This document shows positions 50,577 to 58,643 of a stretch of 62,184 nucleotides of DNA, piece by piece (position 1 is the first letter of the stretch; each line of letters begins with the position of its first letter). The translations under genes were made by a program, and so were the position numbers. Under the pieces are notes generated by a model. It did no database searches. It was not told the origin of the DNA and saw only the letters and a list, made by a program, of their open reading frames with translations. The DNA is taken from the IMG/VR virus record IMGVR_UViG_3300027734_000002, positions 1-62,184 of that record. The stretch is one strand, 5' to 3'. Source of the DNA: a virus.

Positions 50577-50591
50577 TTAATTTCTCACCCA
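50577..50591. repeat. 15-bp direct repeat, copy 2 (recT leader)
   Basis: Second copy of TTAATTTCTCACCCA, ending 10 bp before the recT start. The pair may mark an insertion or a duplicated leader. Confidence 0.6.
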
Positions 50592-50601
50592 CACAAAACA
50601 C

Positions 50602-51336
50602 ATGAGCGACAACACAGAAACAAAACCAACGATTAAGCAACCGACTCTCAAAGAGATGATCGGCGGAGAAAAGTTCCGCGAGCAAGTAGCATTGGCGCTG
50701 CCAAAGCACATGACTCCTGAGCGGTTCTCACGCATTGCTCTCACAGCATTGCAGCGCACACCAAAGTTGCAAGATTGCACGCAAACGAGCCTTTTTAAGT
50801 GCTTGCTTGATTTATCTTCGATGGGGCTTGAGCCAGATGGCCGCAATGCTCACCTAATTCCATACGGCAGCGAATGCACTTTAGTGATTGATTATAAAGG
50901 CTTGATCAAGCTGGTGCGAAACTCTGGCGATGTTGTCAGTATTCGAGCCGAGAACGTCTGTGAAAGCGATGAGTTTTCTTGGGAGAACGGTATTATCATC
51001 CATAAGGTTGACTGGCTTAAACCGCGTGGCGCTTTTTTGGCTGTGTATGCTGAGGCAAAACTCAAGTCTGGCGAAGTTCAGACAGCAGTGTTAACCAACG
51101 AAGAAGTTGATAGCATTCGTAAACGCTCACGCTCTGGCAATAACGGCCCATGGGTTACGGATACTGGGGAAATGCGGAAAAAAAGTGCCCTGCGTCGTTT
51201 GTGCAAACTACTGCCACTTTCCGCAGAAGCAGAGGAGCACATTGATCGCGATGTGGATATTGTTACCGAGCGCGACATAACTCCAAAACCAACCGCAAGC
51301 CTTGCGCTGCCATCAATGCAGGAGGTTGCAGCATGA
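50602..51336 (+). CDS. recT: RecT single-strand annealing protein (244 aa)
   Basis: Typical RecT: FSRIALTALQRTPKLQDCTQ, then LFKCLLDLSSMGLEPDGRNA, then LIPYGSECTLVIDYKGLIKL. It anneals complementary single strands in recombination-dependent replication. It is coupled (ATGA) to the exonuclease and followed by an SSB-like gene, forming the usual recombination set. Leader AAAACAC-ATG has no Shine-Dalgarno site. Confidence 0.93.
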   Translation: MSDNTETKPTIKQPTLKEMIGGEKFREQVALALPKHMTPERFSRIALTALQRTPKLQDCTQTSLFKCLLDLSSMGLEPDGRNAHLIPYGSECTLVIDYKGLIKLVRNSGDVVSIRAENVCESDEFSWENGIIIHKVDWLKPRGAFLAVYAEAKLKSGEVQTAVLTNEEVDSIRKRSRSGNNGPWVTDTGEMRKKSALRRLCKLLPLSAEAEEHIDRDVDIVTERDITPKPTASLALPSMQEVAA

Positions 51337-52127
51337 TTATCCTAGACGAACAAACATACCGCTCTCATCCGGCTGCTAATTTCAGCAGCCTAAAGACCAT
51401 CCTCAAGTCCCCAAAGCATTATCAGTCATCGCTCAAAAAGACGTTTGAGCCAACGATTGAGATGACTATTGGAACCATCGTCCACGAAACTGTGCTCGAA
51501 GGTAAGCCATACGGACACATCGTTAGGCCAGCCGACATCGACCTGCGGACTAAAGAAGGTAAATCGTGGCGCGACAAACACGCTGGCATGACGATTCTCT
51601 CACAAGCTGAGCACTCTACAGTTGTCCGCACCGTTGAGGCTGTTCGCAATAGCCCCGACGCTCAATACATGCTCAACCTGTGCAAGCAGCGCGAAGTAGG
51701 CATTGTGAGCAATTACAAAGGCGTTGAGATCAAGGGGCGTCTGGACGCATACGGCCAGGATGAAAGTGGTAAGCCTATCATCGTTGACTTCAAAACAACG
51801 AGTGAAGCTGATCCTGAGTTGTGGGGCCGTAAGGCTTTCGGTCTGCGCTATATGATGCAGATGCAGTATTACAAGGCTTTGCTCTCGCTTGAGCTTGGCC
51901 TTGATGTGGAACCCGCCTATTTTTGGCTGGTTGCTGAGACAAATGAAGCCGCAGACGTGTGCATTTATCAGCCACCACCAGAGGCAATTGCCATTGGTCA
52001 AGCGCAGATGGACTACGCTGTCGAAACTTATAAGAAGTGCCTTGAAACCGGACAGTGGCAAGGATACGGTAAAGGAATCATCTCACTGGATGTCCCAATC
52101 TGGGAGCAAAAACGCTGGATAAAATAA
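51333..52127 (+). CDS. RecE/exonuclease VIII-like PD-(D/E)XK nuclease (264 aa)
   Basis: PD-(D/E)XK core: MTIGTIVHETVLEG (His and Glu) near residue 45, EIKGRLDAYGQD with the catalytic Asp near 135, IIVDFKTTSEAD (D...K) near 150, and the QMQYYKALLSLE helix near 175. It resects DNA 5' ends for RecT. Coupled to recT by ATGA. Confidence 0.9.
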   Translation: MIILDEQTYRSHPAANFSSLKTILKSPKHYQSSLKKTFEPTIEMTIGTIVHETVLEGKPYGHIVRPADIDLRTKEGKSWRDKHAGMTILSQAEHSTVVRTVEAVRNSPDAQYMLNLCKQREVGIVSNYKGVEIKGRLDAYGQDESGKPIIVDFKTTSEADPELWGRKAFGLRYMMQMQYYKALLSLELGLDVEPAYFWLVAETNEAADVCIYQPPPEAIAIGQAQMDYAVETYKKCLETGQWQGYGKGIISLDVPIWEQKRWIK

Positions 52128-52136
52128 CACAACAAT

Positions 52137-52514
52137 ATGGCAAATAGCACAATCAATATCAGTTTTGATCTTCTCGCTCTTCAGGGCGCAAAGAAAATCA
52201 CCGGAAAAGACGGCAAAGAGTATGTCGCAATCTGCATTCCAGAGAGCCGCATCAACGCACATGCAAATGGCAAGTGCTACCTATCAATGGACGTGAAAAG
52301 CAACCGTGATGGTGAAGACAAGTTTGGCAAAACTCACAGTGTATCTGAGAGCACCACCAAGGAAGAACGCCAAGCCAAAAAATACACTCCATTTATTGGC
52401 AACGGAAAGGAGTTCATCTTCGATGGTGGATCTCGTTCTGCTCCAAAAACAGCAACACCAGCGAGAGAGCATCCACTGATGAAGGACGAAGATACCACTG
52501 ATATTCCCTGGTAA
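52137..52514 (+). CDS. single-strand DNA-binding-like protein (125 aa)
   Basis: A small beta-rich body (INISFDLLALQGAKKITGKD) with Lys/Glu, and an acidic C-terminal tail ending DEDTTDIPW, which mimics the SSB tip (DDIPF) that docks partner proteins. It follows recT and the exonuclease. The fold is not verified. Leader AACAAT-ATG. Confidence 0.7.
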   Translation: MANSTINISFDLLALQGAKKITGKDGKEYVAICIPESRINAHANGKCYLSMDVKSNRDGEDKFGKTHSVSESTTKEERQAKKYTPFIGNGKEFIFDGGSRSAPKTATPAREHPLMKDEDTTDIPW

Positions 52515-52563
52515 TCTAAATCAACAAGCCCGTTGGCCGAGGGTTATATCGGCCATTTTTTAT

Positions 52564-52758
52564 ATGAAACTTACTATTGAGCCTACAATCAATCCTCCGC
52601 GAGAAGGCATACCATCACCAACGATCTCGATTGAGATCCCAGATGATGATATGACATGCCGAGCCACCATTATGGACCTCGTTTTTCCGCTTCTCAGTGC
52701 TGCATACCCAAGTAGCAACGTGCGTAATTATTTCAATACAGACGAAATCGACGTATGA
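52564..52758 (+). CDS. 64-aa early protein
   Basis: MKLTIEPTINPPREGIPSPT then ISIEIPDDDMTCRATIMDLV; a beta/alpha small protein. Leader TTTTAT-ATG. Coupled by ATGA to the 46-aa gene. Function unknown. Confidence 0.55.
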   Translation: MKLTIEPTINPPREGIPSPTISIEIPDDDMTCRATIMDLVFPLLSAAYPSSNVRNYFNTDEIDV

Positions 52759-52895
52759 ATCCAAACAAAGAAAAGATCGCATTGTTTGACGATGCAATCG
52801 TCTATCACTCCTGCAAAGAAGAAATCAGCAAGACTGAATCCGAATGGATTGAGTGGGCTAGGATTCGCGTGATTGAATTAGAAATGGAGGGATAA
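52755..52895 (+). CDS. 46-aa acidic early peptide
   Basis: Reads MNPNKEKIALFDDAIVYHSC then Glu/Trp-rich helix (KTESEWIEWARIRVIE). ATGA overlap with the previous gene. Too short for the usual cut-off but well framed. Function unknown. Confidence 0.5.
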   Translation: MNPNKEKIALFDDAIVYHSCKEEISKTESEWIEWARIRVIELEMEG

Positions 52896-52912
52896 TGTGA
52901 CTCTAAATTACC

Positions 52913-53244
52913 ATGGAATCTTGCGACATTTCCCAAATGCCAGTCCCGATCTGCTCGCTTACAATTCCAAGCAAGTTACCATCATGGAACGAGATTCTAG
53001 GGATGCACCATTGGGCAAGAAAAAAGTTCAAGGATCAACTAGCCAAAGAATTCTTGTCCGTGTTACGAGCGTCCGCAAGCGACTCATTGACGAAGACAAT
53101 TTGTGCGAAAAATACCATGTCGATTTATGCAGATACGCTGGAATCATATCTGGCGACGAAGCAAGCAAAACAAAAATTGAGACAATCCAACGCAAGGCAG
53201 AAAAAGGCGAAGAAGAGCAAGTGATTATTGATATTTTCTCTTGA
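52913..53244 (+). CDS. RusA-like Holliday junction resolvase, split between two frames
   Basis: The N-terminal part (ATG 52913) has the RusA-like start LPSWNEILGMHHWARKKFKD. The C-terminal part, VRVTSVRKRLIDEDNLCEKY and HVDLCRYAGIISGD, carries the DxDN catalytic region but lies in the -1 frame, ending at 53244. A canonical slippery heptamer A_AAA_AAG is at 53020-53026 in the correct phase, so programmed -1 frameshifting is possible; a natural or assembly indel further on is the alternative. RusA cuts four-way junctions and would fit beside RecT. Confidence 0.65.
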
Positions 53245-53272
53245 AAAGCTAAACGCTTAGGTTATTATCATT

Positions 53273-53413
53273 ATGAATGAAAACAAAAATCCAAACGCAG
53301 TTGAACTTGGAAGAAAAGGCGGCAGCGCAAAAAGTATGGCTAAGTCACAATCGTCTAAACTTAATGGCAAAAAGGGCGGAAGACCGAAAAAAAATGGTGG
53401 GAAATCAATTTGA
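53273..53413 (+). CDS. 46-aa KGGRP-motif peptide, copy 1
   Basis: Reads MNENKNPNAVELGRKGGSAK, then LNGKKGGRPKKNGGKSI. The pattern ALGxxGGxAxS...NGKKGGRPxK is a conserved bacterial and phage small protein of unknown function. Its 3' end overlaps the start of a CxCG-HNH gene in the +1 frame. The same arrangement recurs at 58491. Confidence 0.65.
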   Translation: MNENKNPNAVELGRKGGSAKSMAKSQSSKLNGKKGGRPKKNGGKSI

Positions 53414-54038
53414 TAACCTTTTGGTTCTTGATCATCAATTTCAATATCTAAAAAACAAATGGCACTGCTTTTGTGCATGTAGTTGTGGAAACAAAAAATG
53501 GATAGGCATTGATGGGAAAAAGCTGAAGCAGAAAAGTTGCGGTTGCCTAAAAGGTAAAAATTCACCTGTAAAACACGGGCAATACAGAGGTGATATTGAA
53601 TCAAAAACTCACATGGCTTGGAGATCTATGCTTAACAGATGTTATGGATCAAAACCTCAACATGTGAATTATCGCAAACGTGGTATTCAAGTGTGTAACC
53701 GTTGGAGATTTGGTGAAAATGGAGAAAGTCCGTTTGATCTGTTTTTTAAAGATGTTGGTCATCCTCCAGATTCATCTTACTCATTAGACAGAATCAATAA
53801 TAATGGAAATTATGAGCCGTGCAACGTGAGATGGGCAACGGCAAAGCAACAAGCTGAGAATCGTTGTGACTCTAAATTTTTAACTTTAAATGGAGAGTCT
53901 AAACTGCTTACTCAATGGTGCCGTGAATTGAACTGGCCTCATTCTGTAATATGGAACAGAATCCAAAATGGATGGAGCGATGAAGAAATTTTAACAACAC
54001 CAAAAGGTGTAAGAAGATGCCGGAGAACAATCAAATAA
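53394..54038 (+). CDS. CxCG-type HNH homing endonuclease (214 aa)
   Basis: Zinc domain: FDNLLVLDHQFQYLKN, WHCFCACSCGNKKW, QKSCGCLKGK. HNH region: RCYGSKPQHVNYRKRGIQVC, SYSLDRINNNGNYEPCNVRW. C-terminal helix-turn-helix-like LLTQWCRELNWPHSVIWNR. I start at ATG 53394 within the KGGRP peptide's end; the frame is open back to 53277. Probably selfish. Its TAA overlaps the next ATG (TAATG). Confidence 0.85.
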   Translation: MVGNQFDNLLVLDHQFQYLKNKWHCFCACSCGNKKWIGIDGKKLKQKSCGCLKGKNSPVKHGQYRGDIESKTHMAWRSMLNRCYGSKPQHVNYRKRGIQVCNRWRFGENGESPFDLFFKDVGHPPDSSYSLDRINNNGNYEPCNVRWATAKQQAENRCDSKFLTLNGESKLLTQWCRELNWPHSVIWNRIQNGWSDEEILTTPKGVRRCRRTIK

Positions 54039-54280
54039 TGCCAAACTCAAAACAACCATCCGCAGAATGCCGCCTTCACAATCAACTGGCTCGCACACTT
54101 AATGGAACGAAGGCATCCAAGGACGAGACTACTCAAGTTCTCATCCATCTGCTAGCCATTCAGATTGCCAGCTACGACCCATTGATGCGCGATGCAGTCT
54201 GGGAATGTGCTGTCGATACACTGGACGACATGGTTGAAGACATCGCAGCAGAGATCGACGCACACTTTATCAATAACTGA
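54038..54280 (+). CDS. 80-aa acidic early protein
   Basis: MPNSKQPSAECRLHNQLART, then a strongly acidic helical C-terminus (WECAVDTLDDMVEDIAAEID). Start ATG 54038 overlaps the HNH stop. Function unknown. Confidence 0.55.
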   Translation: MPNSKQPSAECRLHNQLARTLNGTKASKDETTQVLIHLLAIQIASYDPLMRDAVWECAVDTLDDMVEDIAAEIDAHFINN

Positions 54281-54282
54281 AT

Positions 54283-54657
54283 ATGAATACACCAGAGACA
54301 GATGCGGCTGAGAAAATGGCTTTCTCTCAAGAGTACATGGTTCCTACAGACTTTGCCCGCAAAATTGTACTAGAACGGAACAGTATCATCAAGAAATCTG
54401 CCGAATTGGAGATTAAATGCCTCAAAATAGGTGAGGTGATCACCGAGTTAAACCAACGCCTTCAAGATCGTCAGGAGAGCTTCCAGGCTCAAATAATCCG
54501 CATCGAGGAGATATGGCGTGGGAAGCTGGTTGAATCGCGCAAGGATGCAGACAGGCTTTACAATTGCCTGCTCGAAGCTCAATTTGGCGAAGCCTTGGAC
54601 ATTGCCTATGTGCAGAATGTGCTGGCACAACACGAAGAACTGGCCGCGATTGGGTAG
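54283..54657 (+). CDS. 124-aa coiled-coil early protein
   Basis: Begins MNTPETDAAEKMAFSQEYMV; residues 35-105 form a long coiled coil (LNQRLQDRQESFQAQIIRIE). Similar MNTPETDA... proteins occur widely in phages, with unknown function. Leader ACTGAAT-ATG. Confidence 0.65.
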   Translation: MNTPETDAAEKMAFSQEYMVPTDFARKIVLERNSIIKKSAELEIKCLKIGEVITELNQRLQDRQESFQAQIIRIEEIWRGKLVESRKDADRLYNCLLEAQFGEALDIAYVQNVLAQHEELAAIG

Positions 54658-54732
54658 TTTTTGTTGACGCTAATAACGACTTGTGTAAATTTATATGCCG
54701 CGTGGAAACGGCTAAAAACAAAGACAGTGTAC

Positions 54733-54816
54733 TCTAAAACTAAATCCTCCCCACCTCTCAGGGCCGCCGTGTCTTTCGGTTTCCACCCCTGTTTGCGTGG
54801 GGAGGGCCGTTTTAGA
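54733..54816 (+). promoter_or_regulatory. nested long-range hairpin in the leader of the 115-aa gene
   Basis: TCTAAAAC (54733-54740) pairs with GTTTTAGA (54809-54816), and inside it CCTCCCCAC (54746-54754) pairs with GTGGGGAGG (54797-54805). The enclosed 42-base loop has its own short stems. The structure ends two bases before ATG 54819, so it could control that start or stabilise the transcript. Confidence 0.55.
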
Positions 54817-54818
54817 TT

Positions 54819-55166
54819 ATGAATAAATTAAACGAACCGCAAAGAACATCGAATGGATTTCAGTATGTCGCATTTGATGACTTGTCTGAAAATAAGTGCA
54901 TACTTGAACAAAGCTCAATCTGGCTTGGGGATGATAACGGAAAGGTTGGAGGTTCTGCTATTTGGTTAGGCGTTAACAACCCTAATCCAAAAATCTTGGC
55001 AAGGAATGCTGCCAAATTTGGAATCAAAACAGATGAAACTTGTGGATGGGTAAGTTATCCAATTCCAGAAGAGGTTAGCATAAGTACAAGAATTCACATT
55101 GATAGAGATCAGGTGAAGTGTTTAATTAGTCATCTTCAGAACTGGTTAAAAAATAGTGAATTTTGA
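54819..55166 (+). CDS. 115-aa phage early protein
   Basis: FQYVAFDDLSENKCILEQSS, then SIWLGDDNGK and C-terminal IHIDRDQVKCLISHLQNW: a combination conserved in many phage proteins, function unknown. It lies just before the replication genes and after a structured leader. Confidence 0.65.
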   Translation: MNKLNEPQRTSNGFQYVAFDDLSENKCILEQSSIWLGDDNGKVGGSAIWLGVNNPNPKILARNAAKFGIKTDETCGWVSYPIPEEVSISTRIHIDRDQVKCLISHLQNWLKNSEF

Positions 55167-55169
55167 TCT

Positions 55170-55982
55170 ATGAATTTTTCACTGTTAGATCAACTGATGG
55201 AAAAAACAGTGGCGTTTAAGCCGCTGTTAGCTCGAATGACAAATTCAGTAACGGCAGGGCTAATGTTAAGTCAGGCTTATTATTGGAGCAGTCGAACAAA
55301 AGACCCTAATGGGTGGTTTTATAAAACCCAAGAAGAGTGGGAGGTGGAAACCTGCTTGACTAGATATGAGCAGGAGGGCGCTCGCAAGATTTTGCGCGAG
55401 AAGTCATTTTGGGAGGAAAAGAGATGCGGAATACCCGCTCAACTCTACTACCGCATTAATCTTTCTGCTTTTTGGGCTTCGGCTACCGCTAGCGCCAATG
55501 AATATCAATTAACGTCCAGTATGCGGAAAAACCACATACTGGATTGTGGAGAACCAGCAATCCAGATTCCTGTTTTTCCCCAAACTACTATATGTACAGA
55601 GAGTACATCAGAGAATACACCATTACCGGCAATAAATGCCGGAGAGGTTTTGAGGCTTAATTCTTCAATGCCAATACCCAAAAGGCGCGGCAGACCTCCA
55701 CTTCCAGCAGACCCCAGATTCCATCCATTCATCACCGCCTATTCAGATGGCTACATCAAGACATTTGGTGAAAAGTACTATTTCCAGCCAAAGGATGCCA
55801 AGCAGCTTCAAGGATTCCTCCGCATCTGCGATAAAGACATCCAAGAACTGATCCACATTGTTTCTTGGTGCTGGGAGCGATCAAAAGACAAGTTTTGCCC
55901 AGCTTTTGTTAGGGCATCTACAATTTTCGACTTTTGCCAAAATTGGCCGAAGATTATCGTGGAGGCTCAGAAACAACAATGA
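55170..55982 (+). CDS. replication initiator/organiser-like protein (270 aa)
   Basis: N-terminal winged-helix-like region (TAGLMLSQAYYWSSRTKDPN; KTQEEWEVETCLTRYEQEGA) as in phage replication O/DnaD-like proteins, a Pro/Arg linker (PIPKRRGRPPLP) and a helical C-terminal domain. It sits directly before, and overlaps by four bases, the DnaB-type helicase, its expected partner. Probably binds the origin or loads the helicase. Confidence 0.65.
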   Translation: MNFSLLDQLMEKTVAFKPLLARMTNSVTAGLMLSQAYYWSSRTKDPNGWFYKTQEEWEVETCLTRYEQEGARKILREKSFWEEKRCGIPAQLYYRINLSAFWASATASANEYQLTSSMRKNHILDCGEPAIQIPVFPQTTICTESTSENTPLPAINAGEVLRLNSSMPIPKRRGRPPLPADPRFHPFITAYSDGYIKTFGEKYYFQPKDAKQLQGFLRICDKDIQELIHIVSWCWERSKDKFCPAFVRASTIFDFCQNWPKIIVEAQKQQ

Positions 55983-57346
55983 CACAACCACCCACAACCG
56001 AGGATCTTCTAGCCTCTCTCAACAAGCAGCTTCCGTATGACGATGATACGGAGCAAGCGATCCTCTCATGCTTGCTTCAACGACCATCGCTGTGTGATGA
56101 AGCGCCCCATGCCGAGATCATGTATCATGAGGCAAATCGTATCATCCTCACAACAATTATCGGTCTATTCGCAGCAGGTAAGCCGATTGATCAAATCTCA
56201 CTCACTCATGCTCTCAGAAATGCGAATAAGCTGACTATCGTTGGTGGACCTGCGTTCATCAGTGAGCTTTTCACACTGATTCCGTCTGCTTCTAATTATC
56301 AGTATTACCTAACCATCTTGCGGGACAAATTTGCGTTCCGCCAGATGATCGGTGCCATGGCTGCTGGTATTGCCCATTTGCAGGCGTTTCAAGAGGCCGA
56401 TGGCGTTTCCGCTACTGATGCCATCCAGCACGTCACCAAGCTCGTCTGTGAGGCTGTAAACGATGATTCCAGCGCAGATTTGCCATGTCGTCAAATTGGA
56501 GAGCTTTTAACAGACGTTTTGAATGGAATCGAGGAGCGTTGCGCCAATCCAGGCAAGATTCCAGGCATCTCCACCGGCTTTGCTGGTTTCGATAAATACC
56601 TTGGTGGGTTAGAGGATGGACGACTAACTGTTATCGCCGGTGAATCCAGTGACGGTAAAAGCTGCCTTGCTCGTCAATTTGTGGAATCAGCATGCCTTCA
56701 GGATCATGTTGGCGTGATCTACACCTACGAGATGCGAGACACGGAAGAGGCTGGAAGATTGATTTGCTCACAAGCCGGTATTGATTCTAGTAATTTGAAA
56801 CATGGGATGCTGACTCGTGTTGAGCATCAAAGCATTGGCGTCAAAACGATGCGTCTATCCAAGTGGCCGATTTCCATCGTGGATGTAGCTGGCAAGACCA
56901 TTGAACAAATCTGCCGAGACATCGCTAGGCGCTCGAAGCGATTGAAGCAGGGGCAGAAATTGGTGGCTTCCATTGATTACATTCAACTCTGCCTGACATC
57001 CAAAACCAATGGTGGAAACCGTGAACGAGAAGTTGCACACATCACGGCCACAGCAAAGCAGTGTGCTAAAATGACTGGTGCTCACATTATCATGCCATCA
57101 CAGCTTAATGAGGATGGAAAGGTTCGTGAGTCGCGAGCTATCGAGCAAGATTCAGATAATTTGATAATCATCCAAAAGCCCTTTGAAAAGCAGGCTAAGG
57201 CATGGGAGAAAAAGAAGGAGGATGAGCCGAATTACGAGAGGAACCTGTTTATCAAGAAAAACAGAAATGGAGAGAGGCTGAAAATCGTTAAGGCAACCCT
57301 TAATGGAAGGTTCTTCCGTTTTGATCCAGCAAGAGAAAATGAGTAA
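55979..57346 (+). CDS. DnaB-like replicative helicase (455 aa)
   Basis: N-terminal DnaB domain (YDDDTEQAILSCLLQRPSLC) then the RecA-like motor: ISTGFAGFDKYLGGLEDGRL, Walker A GESSDGKSCLARQ near residue 222, EMRDTEE near 256, DYIQL near 328, and a C-terminal QLNEDGKVRESRAIEQDSDN segment. Length is normal. It unwinds duplex DNA at the fork. I see no phage DNA polymerase or primase, so the host's are probably used. ATG 55979 overlaps the initiator stop (ATGA). Confidence 0.92.
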   Translation: MTQPPTTEDLLASLNKQLPYDDDTEQAILSCLLQRPSLCDEAPHAEIMYHEANRIILTTIIGLFAAGKPIDQISLTHALRNANKLTIVGGPAFISELFTLIPSASNYQYYLTILRDKFAFRQMIGAMAAGIAHLQAFQEADGVSATDAIQHVTKLVCEAVNDDSSADLPCRQIGELLTDVLNGIEERCANPGKIPGISTGFAGFDKYLGGLEDGRLTVIAGESSDGKSCLARQFVESACLQDHVGVIYTYEMRDTEEAGRLICSQAGIDSSNLKHGMLTRVEHQSIGVKTMRLSKWPISIVDVAGKTIEQICRDIARRSKRLKQGQKLVASIDYIQLCLTSKTNGGNREREVAHITATAKQCAKMTGAHIIMPSQLNEDGKVRESRAIEQDSDNLIIIQKPFEKQAKAWEKKKEDEPNYERNLFIKKNRNGERLKIVKATLNGRFFRFDPARENE

Positions 57347-57347
57347 T

Positions 57348-57920
57348 ATGAAAAAACCATTCTATACACCAAACAGAAATGAGGAATTAGCTGCAAATAT
57401 GGGATTCCGTATCACACCTGATGGAAAAACTATCACAAAACCAGACGGTTCGATTGTTGGTCAATCACTAAGTAATATTGGTTATCGAGTGTTTTCATTC
57501 GGCCCAAAAACAAAGCGTTGTAAGTGCCTTGTTCACCGCTTCAACGCTTGGTTTAAATTTGGCGATGAAATCTACCAGCCTAATATCGTATGCCGCCACC
57601 TAGATGGAAACTCATTGAATAATCACATTGATAATATTATGCCAGGAACATCATCACAAAACATGATGGATCGACCTGCTGAAGCTAGGCACGCTCACGC
57701 ATTTGCCACTTCCAGGCATGCCATGAAGCATGATCATGTGAAGATTATTGAGTACTATAAAGAGAATGGATTCAACAAAACCATGGTTGAGTTTGGTTTA
57801 AGCAGTAGAGGGACGCTTTCATTTATCATCAACAAGACACAAACAGCACTTCCTGTTCCTGTGAGTGAAAGACCAAAAAGAAAAATCCCACTTGCATCTC
57901 AACCAAAAACGGACGTATAG
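57348..57920 (+). CDS. HNH_3-type endonuclease (190 aa)
   Basis: CLVHRFNAWFKFG near residue 60, then VCRHLDGNSLNNHIDNIMPG near 82-101 give the HNH_3 core with HLDGN. A DNA-reading helical tail (IIEYYKENGFNKTMVEFGLS) follows. It starts one base after the helicase stop (TAATATG), so the helicase gene is the probable associated target. Confidence 0.82.
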   Translation: MKKPFYTPNRNEELAANMGFRITPDGKTITKPDGSIVGQSLSNIGYRVFSFGPKTKRCKCLVHRFNAWFKFGDEIYQPNIVCRHLDGNSLNNHIDNIMPGTSSQNMMDRPAEARHAHAFATSRHAMKHDHVKIIEYYKENGFNKTMVEFGLSSRGTLSFIINKTQTALPVPVSERPKRKIPLASQPKTDV

Positions 57921-57933
57921 TTAGATACCGAAT

Positions 57934-58155
57934 ATGAAAACCATTGATGAAATGCAAAAAATGCTACTCGAACTCTCATGGGTTCTAGTTGATGATCGCC
58001 TGCCAACCAAAGAAGATGCCAACAAATACGGCGACGTAGATTGGTCCGATGGCGATGACATCTGGGAAGGTGCGTATGACCGTGGATATGATCACGCAAC
58101 GCATTGGAGGAAGATTGTGCTGCCGAACGCTAAAGTAGAGGCTCACCGCGAATGA
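57934..58155 (+). CDS. 73-aa early protein, DUF551-like end
   Basis: Acidic, Asp/Trp-rich (WSDGDDIWEGAYDRGYDHAT) with THWRKIVLP near the C-terminus, recalling the DUF551 ending. Coupled by ATGA to the 95-aa gene. Confidence 0.55.
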   Translation: MKTIDEMQKMLLELSWVLVDDRLPTKEDANKYGDVDWSDGDDIWEGAYDRGYDHATHWRKIVLPNAKVEAHRE

Positions 58156-58439
58156 ATACCAAATCCAAGAACGATGTTGTCAGTGTTTCATCAGAAACCT
58201 TGTTGGGCCGGATGCTTTTTGTCTATTCGCTTAACGGAGTGATTAAATGCTTTTCCACTGACGAAATCCGCCAGTTTGAATCTGCGATATTGGACATTGG
58301 ATGGAAGCACACAGCAACCATTGACCCTGCACGCTGGATTGAAGCGATGGCAAACGGGAAGTCCGAACCTTCTGATATGCTGGATGAACTACAATTTTAT
58401 CCGCCTGACAATCCAGCGGAAGCTACAGCGGAAGTTTAA
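58152..58439 (+). CDS. 95-aa early protein
   Basis: MNTKSKNDVVSVSSETLLGR, mixed alpha/beta; no family recognised. Convergent in history with the 215-aa minus-strand gene: the stop is followed by a stretch that preserves an ancestral end of that gene. Confidence 0.55.
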   Translation: MNTKSKNDVVSVSSETLLGRMLFVYSLNGVIKCFSTDEIRQFESAILDIGWKHTATIDPARWIEAMANGKSEPSDMLDELQFYPPDNPAEATAEV

Positions 58440-58445
58440 CTACTT

Positions 58446-58459
58446 CATCCAACAAGGAT
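58446..58459. repeat. 14-bp near-direct repeat flanking an HNH cassette, left copy
   Basis: CATCCAACAAGGAT here and CATCCAGCAAGGAT at 59262-59275 (13 of 14 match). On the minus strand both encode P-C-W-M near a stop: the left reads N-P-C-W-M-K-stop, the right is the working 215-aa gene's H-P-C-W-M-R-stop. Confidence 0.6.
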
Positions 58460-58490
58460 TTAATTGACAAACCCGAACCGATACAGGATA

Positions 58491-58643
58491 ATGAAAAATG
58501 AACTCAAAAATCAACACGCCGTTCTCCTTGGAAGTCTTGGAGGCAAAGCAAGCTCAAAGGTTAGAAGCAAAAGAAAAACTGCGGCCTCACGCGAAAACGG
58601 TAAAAAGGGTGGGAGGCCAAGGAAAAATATTTTGCCAGAATGA
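58491..58643 (+). CDS. 50-aa KGGRP-motif peptide, copy 2
   Basis: Reads MKNELKNQHAVLLGSLGGKA, then ASRENGKKGGRPRKNILPE. Paralogue of the peptide at 53273. It is overlapped almost entirely by the open frame of the following CxCG-HNH gene in the +1 frame. Confidence 0.65.
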   Translation: MKNELKNQHAVLLGSLGGKASSKVRSKRKTAASRENGKKGGRPRKNILPE

